64,000 bases of DNA from JAGVSR01 sp963778225 (GTDB taxonomy: Bacteria; Pseudomonadota; Alphaproteobacteria; Rhizobiales; Hyphomicrobiaceae). The notes under the pieces are model-generated. The model searched no databases. It was not told the DNA's origin and saw nothing but the letters and a program-made list of their open reading frames with translations. The stretch is taken from contig CAVZTR010000001.1 in assembly GCA_963778225.1 (NCBI GenBank), positions 62,001-126,000 on the forward strand. Direction: 5' to 3'. Both the position numbers and the translations under genes were made by a program. Below are positions 48,711 to 57,999 of the stretch, one piece after another; position 1 is the first letter of the stretch, and each line of letters begins with the position of its first letter.

Positions 48711-48962
48711 ATGGGCAAAGCCCTCACACTCATTCTTCTGGCGGCTGCGGCCGCAGTTCTCGCCTATGTTCTAGTCCTCCCGCCGGCAACCGCGCCGACA
48801 TCGGAAGCTCCGGCTCCTGCTGCCGCAGAACCCGCGCCCGCTCCGGCGGCTGAGCCGACCCCGGCCCCCGCTGCCGAGCCCGCTCCCGCTCCGGCCGCAG
48901 AACCGGCACCGGCTGCTCCCGAGGCTGCTCCGGCCGAGCCTGCACCGGCACCGACGCCTTAA
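48711..48962 (+). CDS. Small membrane-anchored Pro/Ala/Glu-repeat protein
   Basis: 83 residues from ATG 48711 (GGAG six bases upstream; the TTG at 48699 is less likely). One N-terminal hydrophobic helix (LTLILLAAAAAVLAYVLVL) anchors an extended periplasmic tail built of EPAPAPAAEP-type repeats. Such PA-rich stalks span the periplasm or resist folding (TonB-like composition), but no TonB C-terminal domain follows. The codons are repetitive, so its length may vary between strains. A strong terminator follows. Confidence 0.65.
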   Translation: MGKALTLILLAAAAAVLAYVLVLPPATAPTSEAPAPAAAEPAPAPAAEPTPAPAAEPAPAPAAEPAPAAPEAAPAEPAPAPTP

Positions 48963-48987
48963 GGTTGAACGCTTCTGATTCTGGAGA

Positions 48988-49019
48988 AGGGCGTGGCATC
49001 GGCTGCCGCGCCCTTTCTC
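48988..49019 (+). terminator. Rho-independent terminator after the Pro/Ala-rich gene
   Basis: Eleven-bp stem AGGGCGTGGCA / TGCCGCGCCCT (one G-U pair) with loop TCGGC, followed by TTTCTCT, 26 bases after the stop codon. Confidence 0.82.
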
Positions 49020-49120
49020 TATGCCTTGAGCAGATAAATCAGTTTGCAGTCTTGAACATAGTTCATTCATAATTGGGCGGTAGATGTGGGAGCAATCAGA
49101 ACCGGCATCAGGAGCTTGGC

Positions 49121-50212
49121 ATGTGGGGCTATCAGCACCGGCTGAAGACGGACGTGGAGCGATGGCGGGCTGCCGGATGGATAGATGCCGACGGTGAGCG
49201 CGCCATCAGGGCGGATATTGCGGCGCGCGGGCGCGGGATCGGCTTGCCCGGTGCACTGGCGATCCTAGCGGCGGTGCTGATCGGGTTCGCGGTCATGAGT
49301 TTTGTTGCCGCGAATTGGCAAGAGATGTCGCGCGTTTTTCGGCTGGGACTGCTGATTGCTTCGCTCTGGTCCAGCTATCTGTTGGCAGGAGCTTTGTTCC
49401 GGCGCGGCATGGAGACATTCGGCCATGCTGCGGTGCTCGCGGGCTGCGCGATTTTCGGCGGCAGCCTCATGCTCGTATCGCAAATGTATCATATGGACGG
49501 CAACGCGCCCGACGTCGTGCTCGTCTGGGCGGCGGGGACGTTTCTAGCGGGTGTATTGTTGCGGTCCAATCCCGCGTTGGCTTTCGCGCTCGTGCTATTC
49601 TCGATTTGGGGGATCTGGGAGACGGGGCAGCGCGAGGCGTTGCATTGGCCGTATCTCGTGCCTTGGGCTCTTGTGGCCGCGGCGTTCTACTGGCAGCGCT
49701 GGGAACCAGGCGTGCATCTTGCCGGGCTTGCTCTGGCGGGGTTCATTGTCACCTACGGTTACATCCATCACACAAACGGCGGGCATGAAGCGGTCGTTCT
49801 GGCGGGCACCGTGATCGGCGCACTGGCGGCCATTGGATTTGCAAAGCTGCCGAAGCTGGAACCGGTATGGCGGGGCGGGATCGTCTATGCGCTGATCGTG
49901 ATCTTCTCCGGACTGTTTGCGCTTCAGTTTATCAAATCCCCGGGCACGGGCGAATTCGTGCTGCTGGCCATGTTCGCCCTGGCTCTCACTCTCACGGCCA
50001 TCTGGTGGGGACTTGCGTCTGCCGACCGCTTCGCATTGTGGCTCGGCTATCTCGCGTTTTCGATCGAGGTGCTGGGGATCTACGGCAAAACCGTCGGCAC
50101 GTTCCTTGGCTCGTCGGTCTTTTTCCTCACTGCAGGGTTCGTCGTAGCGGGACTTGCGTACTTTGCTTACCGACTGCATGCGCGTCGTGAAGCCCAGGAG
50201 GCCGTATCATGA
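49121..50212 (+). CDS. DUF2157 polytopic membrane protein
   Basis: 363 residues from ATG 49121 (AGGAG upstream). A cytoplasmic N-terminal helix-turn segment (LKTDVERWRAAGWIDADGERAIRADIAARG, the DUF2157 signature) is followed by about ten membrane helices. The role is unknown. It is translationally coupled (ATGA overlap) to the GDYXXLXY gene, a pairing widely seen in Gram-negative bacteria, so the two probably act together in the inner membrane. Confidence 0.83.
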   Translation: MWGYQHRLKTDVERWRAAGWIDADGERAIRADIAARGRGIGLPGALAILAAVLIGFAVMSFVAANWQEMSRVFRLGLLIASLWSSYLLAGALFRRGMETFGHAAVLAGCAIFGGSLMLVSQMYHMDGNAPDVVLVWAAGTFLAGVLLRSNPALAFALVLFSIWGIWETGQREALHWPYLVPWALVAAAFYWQRWEPGVHLAGLALAGFIVTYGYIHHTNGGHEAVVLAGTVIGALAAIGFAKLPKLEPVWRGGIVYALIVIFSGLFALQFIKSPGTGEFVLLAMFALALTLTAIWWGLASADRFALWLGYLAFSIEVLGIYGKTVGTFLGSSVFFLTAGFVVAGLAYFAYRLHARREAQEAVS

Positions 50213-50787
50213 AGCACCCACTGACTTCGCCGATGCGGTCGGCGCTCATCGCGGTGGCCTTTCTCCAGAGCCTCGTGCTTGGATGGATGGTGTTTGATCG
50301 CGTGTCGCTCTTGTCGAACGGGCGCGAGATCAAGGCTGCCGTCGTGCCGGTGGATCCGCGCGACATCTTCCGCGGCGACTACGTTACTCTCGGCTACGGG
50401 TTCAGCACGGGGGCCGAACTGGCTCTGCCGGAGGGCGTGCGGCAGGGCGATACCGTCTATGCGTTGTTGAAGAGCAATGGTCCGACGGATTGGACGCTTG
50501 CAGCGGTTTCCGAAGCTGAGCCCGATGTGTCCGGCGACGGGCAAGTCGTGCTGAAGGCGATTGTCGACTACGTGCGGCGCAGTCCACAGCCGGGCGTTTC
50601 AACGGTTGGCCGGCTGCGCTATGGCATCGAGCGCTTTTACGTGCCGGAGGGCACAGGTCGGGAGCTAGAGGCGCAAGTTCGCGAAAAGCTCATCGTCGCT
50701 GTCCTGGCCGTGGGCTCCAACGGTAAAGTCGCGCTCAAGGGTCTCGAAGCCGACGGCAAGCGGATTGCCGAAGAACCGCTGTTGTAA
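50209..50787 (+). CDS. GDYXXLXY-family membrane-anchored protein
   Basis: 192 residues. One N-terminal helix (ALIAVAFLQSLVLGWMVFDRV) and a periplasmic domain carrying the name-giving motif RGDYVTLGY at about residues 56-64, plus LRYGIERFYVPEGTG, a second family hallmark. The function is unknown; partner of the upstream DUF2157 protein. A strong terminator lies 60 bases downstream. Confidence 0.85.
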   Translation: MKHPLTSPMRSALIAVAFLQSLVLGWMVFDRVSLLSNGREIKAAVVPVDPRDIFRGDYVTLGYGFSTGAELALPEGVRQGDTVYALLKSNGPTDWTLAAVSEAEPDVSGDGQVVLKAIVDYVRRSPQPGVSTVGRLRYGIERFYVPEGTGRELEAQVREKLIVAVLAVGSNGKVALKGLEADGKRIAEEPLL

Positions 50788-50846
50788 CGGCGAGGTCGCA
50801 TCATCTGGCTCTTGGCGAGGGTGCCTGCTAAGAGACCGCGCGGACG

Positions 50847-50878
50847 GGTCCGGCGCAGGGGCGCCGGGCCTCTTTTTT
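50847..50878 (+). terminator. Rho-independent terminator
   Basis: Ten-bp stem GGTCCGGCGC / GCGCCGGGCC with AGGG loop followed by TCTTTTTT. It separates the DUF2157/GDYXXLXY pair from the RidA-like gene. Confidence 0.9.
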
Positions 50879-50897
50879 CGCGAGGAGCCCACCATTC

Positions 50898-51245
50898 ATG
50901 CAGATCGTTCGTCACGATGCCAACGCCGTTTACTCGAAGGCTGTCGAGGCCAATGGCTTCGTTTTCACCGCCGGGATTGTTCCCTCCAAGCTCGAAGCGG
51001 ATGCCAAGGCTCAAGCCGCCGAGGTTCTGGCTGAAATCGATCGTCTTTTGGCTCTAGCCGGGACGTCGAAGTCGAAGGTCGTGTTCGCAAACCTGTGGCT
51101 GGCCGATGTGCGCCACCGCGAGGCGGTCAATGAAGCTTGGTCTGCCTGGATGGGCGGCAAGGACGCTCCGGCGCGGGCGACCGTAGAGGCGAAACTCGTC
51201 GATCCGCGGATGCTGGTCGAAATCGGGGTGATCGCCGTCAAGTAA
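50898..51245 (+). CDS. RidA/YjgF-family protein
   Basis: 115 residues, the trimeric RidA fold length. VFTAGIVPSKLEADAKAQAAEVLAEIDRLL and the C-terminal ARATVEAKLVDPRMLVEI are typical. True RidA enamine/imine deaminases have Arg in the RATVE segment, present here (Arg93-Ala-Thr-Val-Glu). The subgroup lacks the usual GxIxxxG…PQAIGPYSQ N-terminus, so it belongs to a divergent Rid branch and may not be the housekeeping RidA. Good AGGAG site upstream. Confidence 0.82.
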   Translation: MQIVRHDANAVYSKAVEANGFVFTAGIVPSKLEADAKAQAAEVLAEIDRLLALAGTSKSKVVFANLWLADVRHREAVNEAWSAWMGGKDAPARATVEAKLVDPRMLVEIGVIAVK

Positions 51246-51404
51246 GCGGTTACGGCGCTAGCTTATGCAACTCGTGTTGCTCCTTTGCAGCGCAGGGGCC
51301 ATTTTTAAGATTTGGCGTCCACAAGGCTCGAAGGTTCGCGATGAATCTGTCACGTTCGCTCTCGAACAGTGGTTTTCCACCGTTATCGAGGAGGTAGTCC
51401 CAAT

Positions 51405-51746
51405 ATGCTGAAACTTATACGGATTATTTCCTCGGTCTGTGGATTTCTCGTCGTCGCCAGTCTGCCGGTCGCGGCGGATGACAATGGTTTGGCGGGAACG
51501 ATCCACGATCTGCGCCGCGAAAGCGGGAGGTTGTGCCAGGTCGATCATTGGCACTACGGCAGCGGGGTCGGTGCGACCAAGAAACTGGCAATGGCCGACG
51601 CTGTCGGTTCTTGGCAGAGCTTCACGGCACTCGAGTACGGAACGGATTGGTCCCGTTTTCAGCGGGCCGCTAACCGGAACGTCTCCTGTTCGAAAGCGGG
51701 TGGCGGTGGCGTGAGCTGCTCCATCGAAGGCCGGCCCTGCCGGTAA
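51405..51746 (+). CDS. Small secreted Cys-containing protein of unknown function
   Basis: 113 residues from ATG 51405 with GAGGAGG upstream. A signal peptide (LIRIISSVCGFLVVASLPVAA) is predicted to be cut after AA-DD, leaving about 90 residues with Cys in LCQVDHW, VSCSKA, VSCSIE and RPCR, enough for two disulfides. The segment GATKKLAMADAVGSWQSFTALEYG looks helical. No family was recognised; similar short exported proteins occur in Rhizobiales. Confidence 0.62.
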   Translation: MLKLIRIISSVCGFLVVASLPVAADDNGLAGTIHDLRRESGRLCQVDHWHYGSGVGATKKLAMADAVGSWQSFTALEYGTDWSRFQRAANRNVSCSKAGGGGVSCSIEGRPCR

Positions 51747-51795
51747 GCATTTACGTCTTCTTCGCGTTCACTTTTCCGTCTTCTCTCTGTCTCTG

Positions 51796-51839
<44 letters not shown>

Positions 51840-51890
51840 AATACCGATCGCACACACACACTGAAGCCGAAAGGCTGATGCAAAAACAGA

Positions 51891-51926
51891 AGAGCCGGAG
51901 CGCTGCCCACGCTCCGGCTCTTTTAT
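51891..51926. terminator. Rho-independent terminator between convergent genes
   Basis: Twelve-bp stem AGAGCCGGAGCG / CGCTCCGGCTCT with a seven-base loop, TTTTATTTT on the right and CAAAAACAGA on the left, so it can serve both strands. Confidence 0.88.
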
Positions 51927-51973
51927 TTTGGTGCGCGCGACACGCCTGCGGCGCGCCGGCCGCCGCGCAGAGA

Positions 51974-52789
51974 TCAACGGCGGGTGAGGAGGCGGCGCAG
52001 GATGGATTGGATGAAGTTCCAGCCCCAGCGGACGAGAATGAAGCGGATAATCCAGCCGATTACGCCCTTGCTCTGGAACCCGACGACGCCGCCCAAGACA
52101 TCGCGAATGATGTTATCGAGGCTGCCGCCGCCCTGCGGGAGTTCGATACCACCGCCCTTGCCGGGTCCTGCGGGGGCGCGGCTCGCTCCTCCGCCGGGTA
52201 TGCGGGTGCCGCCGCGGCGGATGATGTCGGGGAGATCGCCATACGGGCTGCTGCTGCGGCCGAGACCCGGGCGATCCCCAGGGATGGGGAGGGGGCGCTG
52301 ATCACCGACGCCGATATCGGCAGCCTTCGCAACGGGTGCGGCGCCCACTTCGCTCGCGATCGAGGACAGCGTTCCGCCGGCCTTTGACGCGATGCCCCCC
52401 ATGACGATGGCGGCAATCGACGGCAGCATCTGCCTCACCAGAGATTCGTCGACACCTGATGCGCGAGCCGCGCGAAGGGCAACGGTTCGGCTGCGATCTT
52501 TCGACCACAGGAGGGTGTCGAGCGCCTCGATGCCGGCTTCCTTCACGCCGGGTGATGTGAGTGGCGCGCCCGGGGCGAGGGCCTTGGAATAGTCTGCCTG
52601 CCCGAGGGCTGAGACGAGGTCGGCGAGGCCACCGCGGTTGAACGACTGACGCTCCATATTGTAGGCGAGTTCGGGCACGACCGCGGTCAGAACGGCGGCG
52701 GCCTGCTTGCGATCGATGCCGAAGCTCTGGGCGAGATTGCCGACCACCTGGCCGCCCTGGCCTGCGGTCAATACTTCGAGAATGTTCAC
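51974..52789 (-). CDS. DUF937 protein
   Basis: 271 residues. The N-terminal 150 form the helical DUF937 (YidB-like) domain (QVVGNLAQSFGIDRKQAAAVLTAVVPELAYNM, then VRQMLPSIAAIVMGGIASKAGG). A Gly/Pro/Arg-rich linker and a C-terminal segment with a hydrophobic stretch (GVIGWIIRFILVRWGWNFIQ) follow. The role is unknown. Stand-alone, with a long 5' spacer towards hppA. Confidence 0.78.
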   Translation of the reverse strand: MNILEVLTAGQGGQVVGNLAQSFGIDRKQAAAVLTAVVPELAYNMERQSFNRGGLADLVSALGQADYSKALAPGAPLTSPGVKEAGIEALDTLLWSKDRSRTVALRAARASGVDESLVRQMLPSIAAIVMGGIASKAGGTLSSIASEVGAAPVAKAADIGVGDQRPLPIPGDRPGLGRSSSPYGDLPDIIRRGGTRIPGGGASRAPAGPGKGGGIELPQGGGSLDNIIRDVLGGVVGFQSKGVIGWIIRFILVRWGWNFIQSILRRLLTRR

Positions 52790-53110
52790 CGTCTTCTCCT
52801 TGATAGCCAGTGACCAGCGTTGCCTGCCGTCAACGGACGATATGGCGTTCGCCTTGTCCTATACCAGCCGGATGAGCCGTTCCATGGCAACGGGGTGCGG
52901 AACCAGCGAAAAACCAGCGAGAATTACGACTTAAGTCGGCAGATTGACACCTGTGCCCGTGTTGCCACGGCGCGTCTCTTTTGGCATGGTCCGGCCGCGA
53001 CTCGGGGGCGGACCCGCCCCACGGATTCGCGTTCGGCTGCGTTGTAGCCGGCCGCGCCCAGAACAAATTCGGGTTCAATCGGCCTCGATGCCGAAGGGGA
53101 GGAAATAGTA
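52790..53110. other. Intergenic region upstream of hppA
   Basis: 320 bases between divergent DUF937 and hppA genes. It must hold both promoters. A GGGGCGGACCCGCCCC-like dyad near 53007-53023 is the only structure noticed. No coding or RNA feature could be supported. Confidence 0.4.
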
Positions 53111-55267
53111 ATGACGGAAATTCTTTGGGCGATCATCGCCTGCGGACTCCTGGCGTGCGCCTACGCCGCCGTGACGATCCGCAACGTGATGGCAGCCGAC
53201 GCGGGCAACGCTCGCATGCAGGAAATTGCCAGCGCGGTGCGCGAGGGTGCGCAAGCCTATCTCGATCGCCAGTATCGCACCATCGGCATGGTGGGCGTGG
53301 TGATTTTTGCCATCGCCTGGGGCTTGCTCGGACCGGCAGTCGCTTTCGGCTTTCTCATCGGCGCGGTGCTCTCCGGGCTTGCCGGCTACATCGGCATGAA
53401 CGTCTCGGTGCGCGCCAACGTGCGGACCGCGCAGGCAGCAACGCAGTCGCTGGCCGCCGGTCTCGACATCGCCTTCAAAGCGGGTGCCGTGACGGGCATG
53501 CTCGTTGCCGGTCTCGCCCTGCTCGGCGTGGTCGGCTACTTCTTCATCCTCACCGGGTATCTGGGCTATGAGCCGGGCAGCCGCGGTGTCATCGACGCAC
53601 TCGTGGCACTGGGCTTCGGCGCATCACTGATCTCGATCTTCGCTCGTCTTGGCGGCGGCATCTTCACCAAGGGTGCGGATGTCGGCGGCGATCTCGTCGG
53701 CAAGGTGGAGGCTGGTATTCCGGAAGACGATCCGCGTAACCCGGCCACCATCGCCGACAACGTGGGCGATAACGTCGGCGACTGCGCGGGCATGGCGGCC
53801 GACCTGTTCGAAACGTACGCAGTGACGGTCGTCGCGACCATGGTTCTGGCGGCGATCCTGTTTGCCGGTCAGCCGAACCTGCTGGCGCTGATGGTCTATC
53901 CGCTTGCGATCTGCGCGGCGTGCATCGTGACCTCGATTATCGGCATGTACTTCGTGAAGCTCGGCCCGAATGGCTCGATCATGGGGGCGCTGTATAAGGG
54001 TTTCATCGCGTCCGCGGTGTTGTCGGTCGGCGGGTTGTGGGTTGCGACGCAATATGTGCTCGGCGGCTATGAGTTCGTCGGCAATGCGAAGGGCGTCGAC
54101 ATCACGGGCATGAACCTGATGCTTTGCGGTCTCGTCGGACTGGGCGTCACGGGGCTCATCATCTGGATCACCGAGTACTACACGGGCATCGGGTATCGCC
54201 CGGTCCGGTCGATCAGCCAAGCGTCGGTAACGGGCCATGGTACGAACGTGATCCAGGGTCTGGCCGTTTCGCTGGAAGCGACGGCTCTGCCGACGCTGGT
54301 TATCGTTGCTGGCATTCTCTCGACCTACAATCTGGCCGGTCTGTTCGGCACGGCGATCGCCACGACGACCATGCTTGGTCTGGCGGGCGTCGTTGTGGCG
54401 CTCGACGCGTTCGGCCCGGTGACGGACAACGCGGGCGGCATTGCGGAAATGGCCGGGCTGCCAAAGGAAGTCCGGCGCTCGACGGACGCGCTCGACGCGG
54501 TCGGCAACACGACCAAGGCCGTGACGAAGGGCTACGCCATCGGTTCGGCAGGTCTTGGCGCACTGGTGCTGTTCGCGGCCTATAACTACGACCTCCAGTA
54601 CTTCATCTCGGAGGCCAACAAGGAAGGCGCGACCGCGTACCAGTTCTTCAAAGGCGTGGAGATCAACTTCGGTCTCGACAATCCGTACGTCGTCGTCGGC
54701 CTGCTGCTCGGCGGTCTGATCCCATATCTCTTCGGTGGCATCGCCATGACGGCTGTCGGCCGCGCGGCGGGCTCCATCGTTGAAGAAGTTCGGCGTCAGT
54801 TCAAAGCCAAGCCCGGGATCATGAAGGGCACCGAGAAGCCCGACTACGCAACGGCAGTCGATATCCTGACCAAGGCGGCGATCAAGGAAATGATCGTACC
54901 GTCGCTTCTGCCCGTGCTGTCACCGATCGTGCTGTTCTTCGTGATCAGCGCCATTGGCGGCAAGGGCGCGGCGTTCTCAGCCGTCGGCGCGATGCTGCTC
55001 GGCGTGATCGTCACGGGTCTCTTCGTTGCGATCTCGATGACCTCGGGCGGCGGCGCATGGGACAACGCGAAGAAGAGCTTCGAAGATGGCTTCGTCGACA
55101 AGGACGGCGTCAAGCACATGAAGGGCTCGGAAGCGCATAAGGCTTCGGTGACGGGCGACACGGTCGGCGATCCCTACAAGGATACCGCTGGTCCGGCCGT
55201 GAACCCGGCAATCAAGATCACCAACATTGTGGCGCTCCTGCTGCTGGCGGTGCTGGCGCATCAATGA
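53111..55267 (+). CDS. hppA: Membrane-bound proton-translocating pyrophosphatase (K+-independent type)
   Basis: Couples pyrophosphate hydrolysis to proton export across the inner membrane. 718 residues with about 16 helices. The catalytic loop GGGIFTKGADVGGDLVGKVE followed by IPEDDPRNPATIADNVGDNVGD is fully conserved. In the segment that decides potassium dependence (GNTTKAVTKGYAIGSA) Lys469 and Thr472 are present, as in the K+-independent subfamily; K+-dependent enzymes have Ala there. Strong ribosome site (GGGGAGGAAATA) and a terminator 35 bases after the stop, so it is monocistronic. Typical of phototrophic and methylotrophic Alphaproteobacteria. Confidence 0.97.
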   Translation: MTEILWAIIACGLLACAYAAVTIRNVMAADAGNARMQEIASAVREGAQAYLDRQYRTIGMVGVVIFAIAWGLLGPAVAFGFLIGAVLSGLAGYIGMNVSVRANVRTAQAATQSLAAGLDIAFKAGAVTGMLVAGLALLGVVGYFFILTGYLGYEPGSRGVIDALVALGFGASLISIFARLGGGIFTKGADVGGDLVGKVEAGIPEDDPRNPATIADNVGDNVGDCAGMAADLFETYAVTVVATMVLAAILFAGQPNLLALMVYPLAICAACIVTSIIGMYFVKLGPNGSIMGALYKGFIASAVLSVGGLWVATQYVLGGYEFVGNAKGVDITGMNLMLCGLVGLGVTGLIIWITEYYTGIGYRPVRSISQASVTGHGTNVIQGLAVSLEATALPTLVIVAGILSTYNLAGLFGTAIATTTMLGLAGVVVALDAFGPVTDNAGGIAEMAGLPKEVRRSTDALDAVGNTTKAVTKGYAIGSAGLGALVLFAAYNYDLQYFISEANKEGATAYQFFKGVEINFGLDNPYVVVGLLLGGLIPYLFGGIAMTAVGRAAGSIVEEVRRQFKAKPGIMKGTEKPDYATAVDILTKAAIKEMIVPSLLPVLSPIVLFFVISAIGGKGAAFSAVGAMLLGVIVTGLFVAISMTSGGGAWDNAKKSFEDGFVDKDGVKHMKGSEAHKASVTGDTVGDPYKDTAGPAVNPAIKITNIVALLLLAVLAHQ

Positions 55268-55301
55268 TCATGGCGCCATCCGCTGAGGACGGTGAGACGA
55301 G

Positions 55302-55330
55302 AAAACCCCGGGAGCGATCCCGGGGTTTTT
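55302..55330 (+). terminator. Rho-independent terminator of hppA
   Basis: AAAACCCCGGGA / TCCCGGGGTTTT stem with a GCGA tetraloop and T5 tail. The flanking A-run also makes it usable for the convergent gene. Confidence 0.92.
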
Positions 55331-55348
55331 ATTTGTGGTCTGCGGCCG

Positions 55349-55540
55349 CTATCCGATTGGTTCAACGATAATGCCTGTACCGCCGCAGCGTTCGCAGGGT
55401 TCGCTCGTCATGTGGCCAGCCTTGTCCTTCTGCTTCCCACTGCCGTGACACTCGGGGCAAACATCCTCGCCTGTGCCAACGGTTCCGGATTCGGGATCAT
55501 CGTCTGGTGTGTGGTGGCGTTTGGGGTCTTTGGACATCAT
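55349..55540 (-). CDS. Small DnaJ-type zinc-finger protein
   Basis: 63 residues from ATG 55540 with two CxxCxGxG-type motifs, CPECHGSG at about residues 28-35 and CERCGGTG at 49-56, as in the zinc-binding centre of DnaJ. This should bind one zinc. No J-domain is present. It is coupled by an ATGA overlap to the preceding DUF2267 gene. Probably a small chaperone-like or RNA/protein-binding zinc ribbon; the exact role is unknown. Confidence 0.8.
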   Translation of the reverse strand: MMSKDPKRHHTPDDDPESGTVGTGEDVCPECHGSGKQKDKAGHMTSEPCERCGGTGIIVEPIG

Positions 55541-56019
55541 CGGCCGGTTCCTTTTGCAGCGTTTCTTGTGTCGAACGATTGTCTGTGATGGTCACGTGCT
55601 GTTGCCGGCCAGAGGTCCTTGAGGTCATCGGGCAGCTGTCCAATGACGTCGTCGATTTCGCCCGGGTCACAATGATGTGCCATGAGATCGAAGACAGCGC
55701 TGACGGCCCAGTCCACAGGGTAGGTGTGCGGCAGAAGTTCATCCGCCAACTCGTCGAGGAAGGCTTGCCGCGAGCGGATTTTCCGCGGCACTTTGTTGGG
55801 GCGCCAACCTTCGAAGTAGAGACCGCGCACCATGACAGGTAATTGCGCGCCGAGATCGACGGCCTCATCCAACGTCAGACGATCGCGGAGTTGATGGAGC
55901 ACGACGCGAAGAACCGCGTGAGCTGACTCTTCGTTGGCAAGCTCAGCCTTGTCGCGCAGCTCCTTCAGCCAAAGCTGCATCGTTTCGACAGCGTGAGCGA
56001 CGGGGGCAGACATGGACAT
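55537..56019 (-). CDS. DUF2267 protein
   Basis: 160 residues of the helical DUF2267 family (LWLKELRDKAELANEESAHAVLRVVLHQLRDRLTLDEAVDLGAQLPVMVRGLYFEGW), followed by the second helical half (VSAVFDLMAHHCDPGEIDDVIGQLPDDLKDLW). These proteins often accompany stress or CBS-domain genes in Alphaproteobacteria; their function is unknown. Operon with the zinc-finger gene. The start 56019 follows AGGG; ATG 56013 is an alternative. Confidence 0.83.
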   Translation of the reverse strand: MSMSAPVAHAVETMQLWLKELRDKAELANEESAHAVLRVVLHQLRDRLTLDEAVDLGAQLPVMVRGLYFEGWRPNKVPRKIRSRQAFLDELADELLPHTYPVDWAVSAVFDLMAHHCDPGEIDDVIGQLPDDLKDLWPATARDHHRQSFDTRNAAKGTGR

Positions 56020-56113
56020 GCATGGCCCTCCATAGGGACATCACTGTCATGATTTCTGCAGCCGCGGCCGCACGGATACTTTGATTGCAATCAAAGGACA
56101 GAGCAAATACCGA

Positions 56114-57793
56114 TCAGCGCGCGGAGGATAATCGGTTCACCGCGGTTAAGATGGCGTCGGCAGTTTCGCGCGATCCTTGCACCACCGTGGTAGCGCCGTA
56201 GTCCTTCAGGTAGATTTCTTCGGCATCGGAAAGTGCGCCTGCGATGATCGTGAGGGTCGGATTGGCGTTTCGGGCTTGTTCCACAATCTGTCCGGCTTCG
56301 AAGCAATCGGGAATGGCGACGATGAGCGTGCGTGCGGCCTTGATGTTGGCAGATGCAAGCCCGGTAACGGCGTTGGCTGCGACCGCGTCAATGCCGCGAG
56401 CGCGGAGCTTGGCGACGGCGTCGTCGCGATCGTCGATGATGACGAGCGGTTCTGATTTTTCTATCAGCGCATTCCCGACGATTTTTCCGACGCGGCCATA
56501 GCCGACGAGGACCGTGTGGTTTTCCTTCCGGCTCACGTAGCGAGGTGTGATCTCCTCGAGGGCCGGCTCTTTGCCGTGAGCGTCCGCTTTATCCAGCCCG
56601 CTCGCGGGACCGAAGCGGTCGAGCAGGTAGAAGAGGAGCGGGTTCAGCATGATCGAAACGATCGCGCCGGCAAGGATCAGTTCGCGGCCCTCCTCTGGCA
56701 AGATATTGAGCGTGACGCCGAGGCCGGCGAGGATGAATGAGAATTCGCCGATCTGAGCCAGGCTCGCGGCGATGAGCAGGCCGGTGCGCAGGGGATGGCC
56801 GAACGCCATGACGATCGCCAGCGCGGCCAGCGACTTGCCAAACACGATGATGGCAACGGTGGCGACGATGGCGCCGAAGTTGTCATCGAGGCTCAGCGGA
56901 TCGACAAGCATGCCGACGGAGACGAAGAAGAGCACGGCGAACGCATCGCGCAGCGGCAAGCTTTCGTTGGCCGCCTGCTGACTGAGCGGGCTTTCGCTCA
57001 GGATCATGCCGGCGAAGAAAGCGCCGAGAGCGAACGAGACGCCGAACAGCTTGGCGGAGCCAAAGGCGACGCCGAGGGCGATCGTCAGCACGCCGAGGCG
57101 GAAGAGTTCGCGCGAACCGGTATGCGCGATGTAGTGGAGTATCCACGGGATGACGCGCCGTCCCACGACCATCATCAGCGCGAAGAAGGCGATGACCTTA
57201 ATCAGGGTGAGGCTCAAGGTGACGGTGATGCTGCCACCCTGCGCCACGCCATTCGAGCCTTCCGGCGCCAAGAGAGGCGTCAGCGCGGGAAGGGCGACGA
57301 GCGTCAGGACCATGAACAGGTCTTCGACGATCAGCCAGCCGACGGCGATGCGGCCTTGTTCGGTGGTGACGAGGTGGCGTTCCTGCAGAGCGCGCAGCAG
57401 AACGACAGTACTGGCGACGGAGAGCGCGAGACCGAACACAATGCCGGCGCCGAGCGACCATCCGAGCACATAGCTGAGACCAATCCCAAGGAGCGTGGCG
57501 CAGCCGATCTGGACGATGGCGCCGGGGACTGCGATGGCTCTCACCGACAGAAGATCGGAGAGGGAGAAGTGAAGTCCGACGCCGAACATCAGAAGGATGA
57601 TGCCGATCTCGGCCAGTTCGGTGGCAAGGCTCTGATCGGCGACGAAGCCCGGTGTGAACGGACCAACCGCGACGCCCGCGAGCAGATAACCGACGATAGG
57701 TGAAATGCGAAACCGTTGAGCCAAGGCGCCAAAGACGAACGCCAGGGAGAGGCCAACGACAATGGTGGCGATCAACGGCGTATCGTGCGGCAT
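56114..57793 (-). CDS. Kef/YbaL-type monovalent cation:proton antiporter (CPA2) with RCK domain
   Basis: 559 residues. An N-terminal Na+/H+-exchanger domain with about 12 helices (ISPIVGYLLAGVAVGPFTPGF; IGIILLMFGVGLHFS) is followed at about residue 410 by a TrkA-N/RCK nucleotide-binding domain (HTVLVGYGRVGKIVGNALIEK, Rossmann GxGxxG). The overall pattern is closest to YbaL/RosB rather than to glutathione-gated KefB/C. Expected to expel K+ or Na+ in exchange for protons under control of NAD(H) or another nucleotide. Single gene. Confidence 0.88.
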   Translation of the reverse strand: MPHDTPLIATIVVGLSLAFVFGALAQRFRISPIVGYLLAGVAVGPFTPGFVADQSLATELAEIGIILLMFGVGLHFSLSDLLSVRAIAVPGAIVQIGCATLLGIGLSYVLGWSLGAGIVFGLALSVASTVVLLRALQERHLVTTEQGRIAVGWLIVEDLFMVLTLVALPALTPLLAPEGSNGVAQGGSITVTLSLTLIKVIAFFALMMVVGRRVIPWILHYIAHTGSRELFRLGVLTIALGVAFGSAKLFGVSFALGAFFAGMILSESPLSQQAANESLPLRDAFAVLFFVSVGMLVDPLSLDDNFGAIVATVAIIVFGKSLAALAIVMAFGHPLRTGLLIAASLAQIGEFSFILAGLGVTLNILPEEGRELILAGAIVSIMLNPLLFYLLDRFGPASGLDKADAHGKEPALEEITPRYVSRKENHTVLVGYGRVGKIVGNALIEKSEPLVIIDDRDDAVAKLRARGIDAVAANAVTGLASANIKAARTLIVAIPDCFEAGQIVEQARNANPTLTIIAGALSDAEEIYLKDYGATTVVQGSRETADAILTAVNRLSSAR

Positions 57794-57999
57794 CGTGAGG
57801 CAAACCTCCGGTCGTTCGAAGAAAGGACAGCGGTTTAGACGGAGAGAGGCTCAGCGAGTGTGCCCCATCCTGGAGATGGGTGCAAAAATCGGGCCTTCAA
57901 TACACGGAGCAATTCTGGCCTGCTGGCGCGGCTCAGGTCACGGCAGCGCGCACTTTTCCCAGGCTTGAACGCTGAAATTTAAGCGATTGCCGCTGCGGA

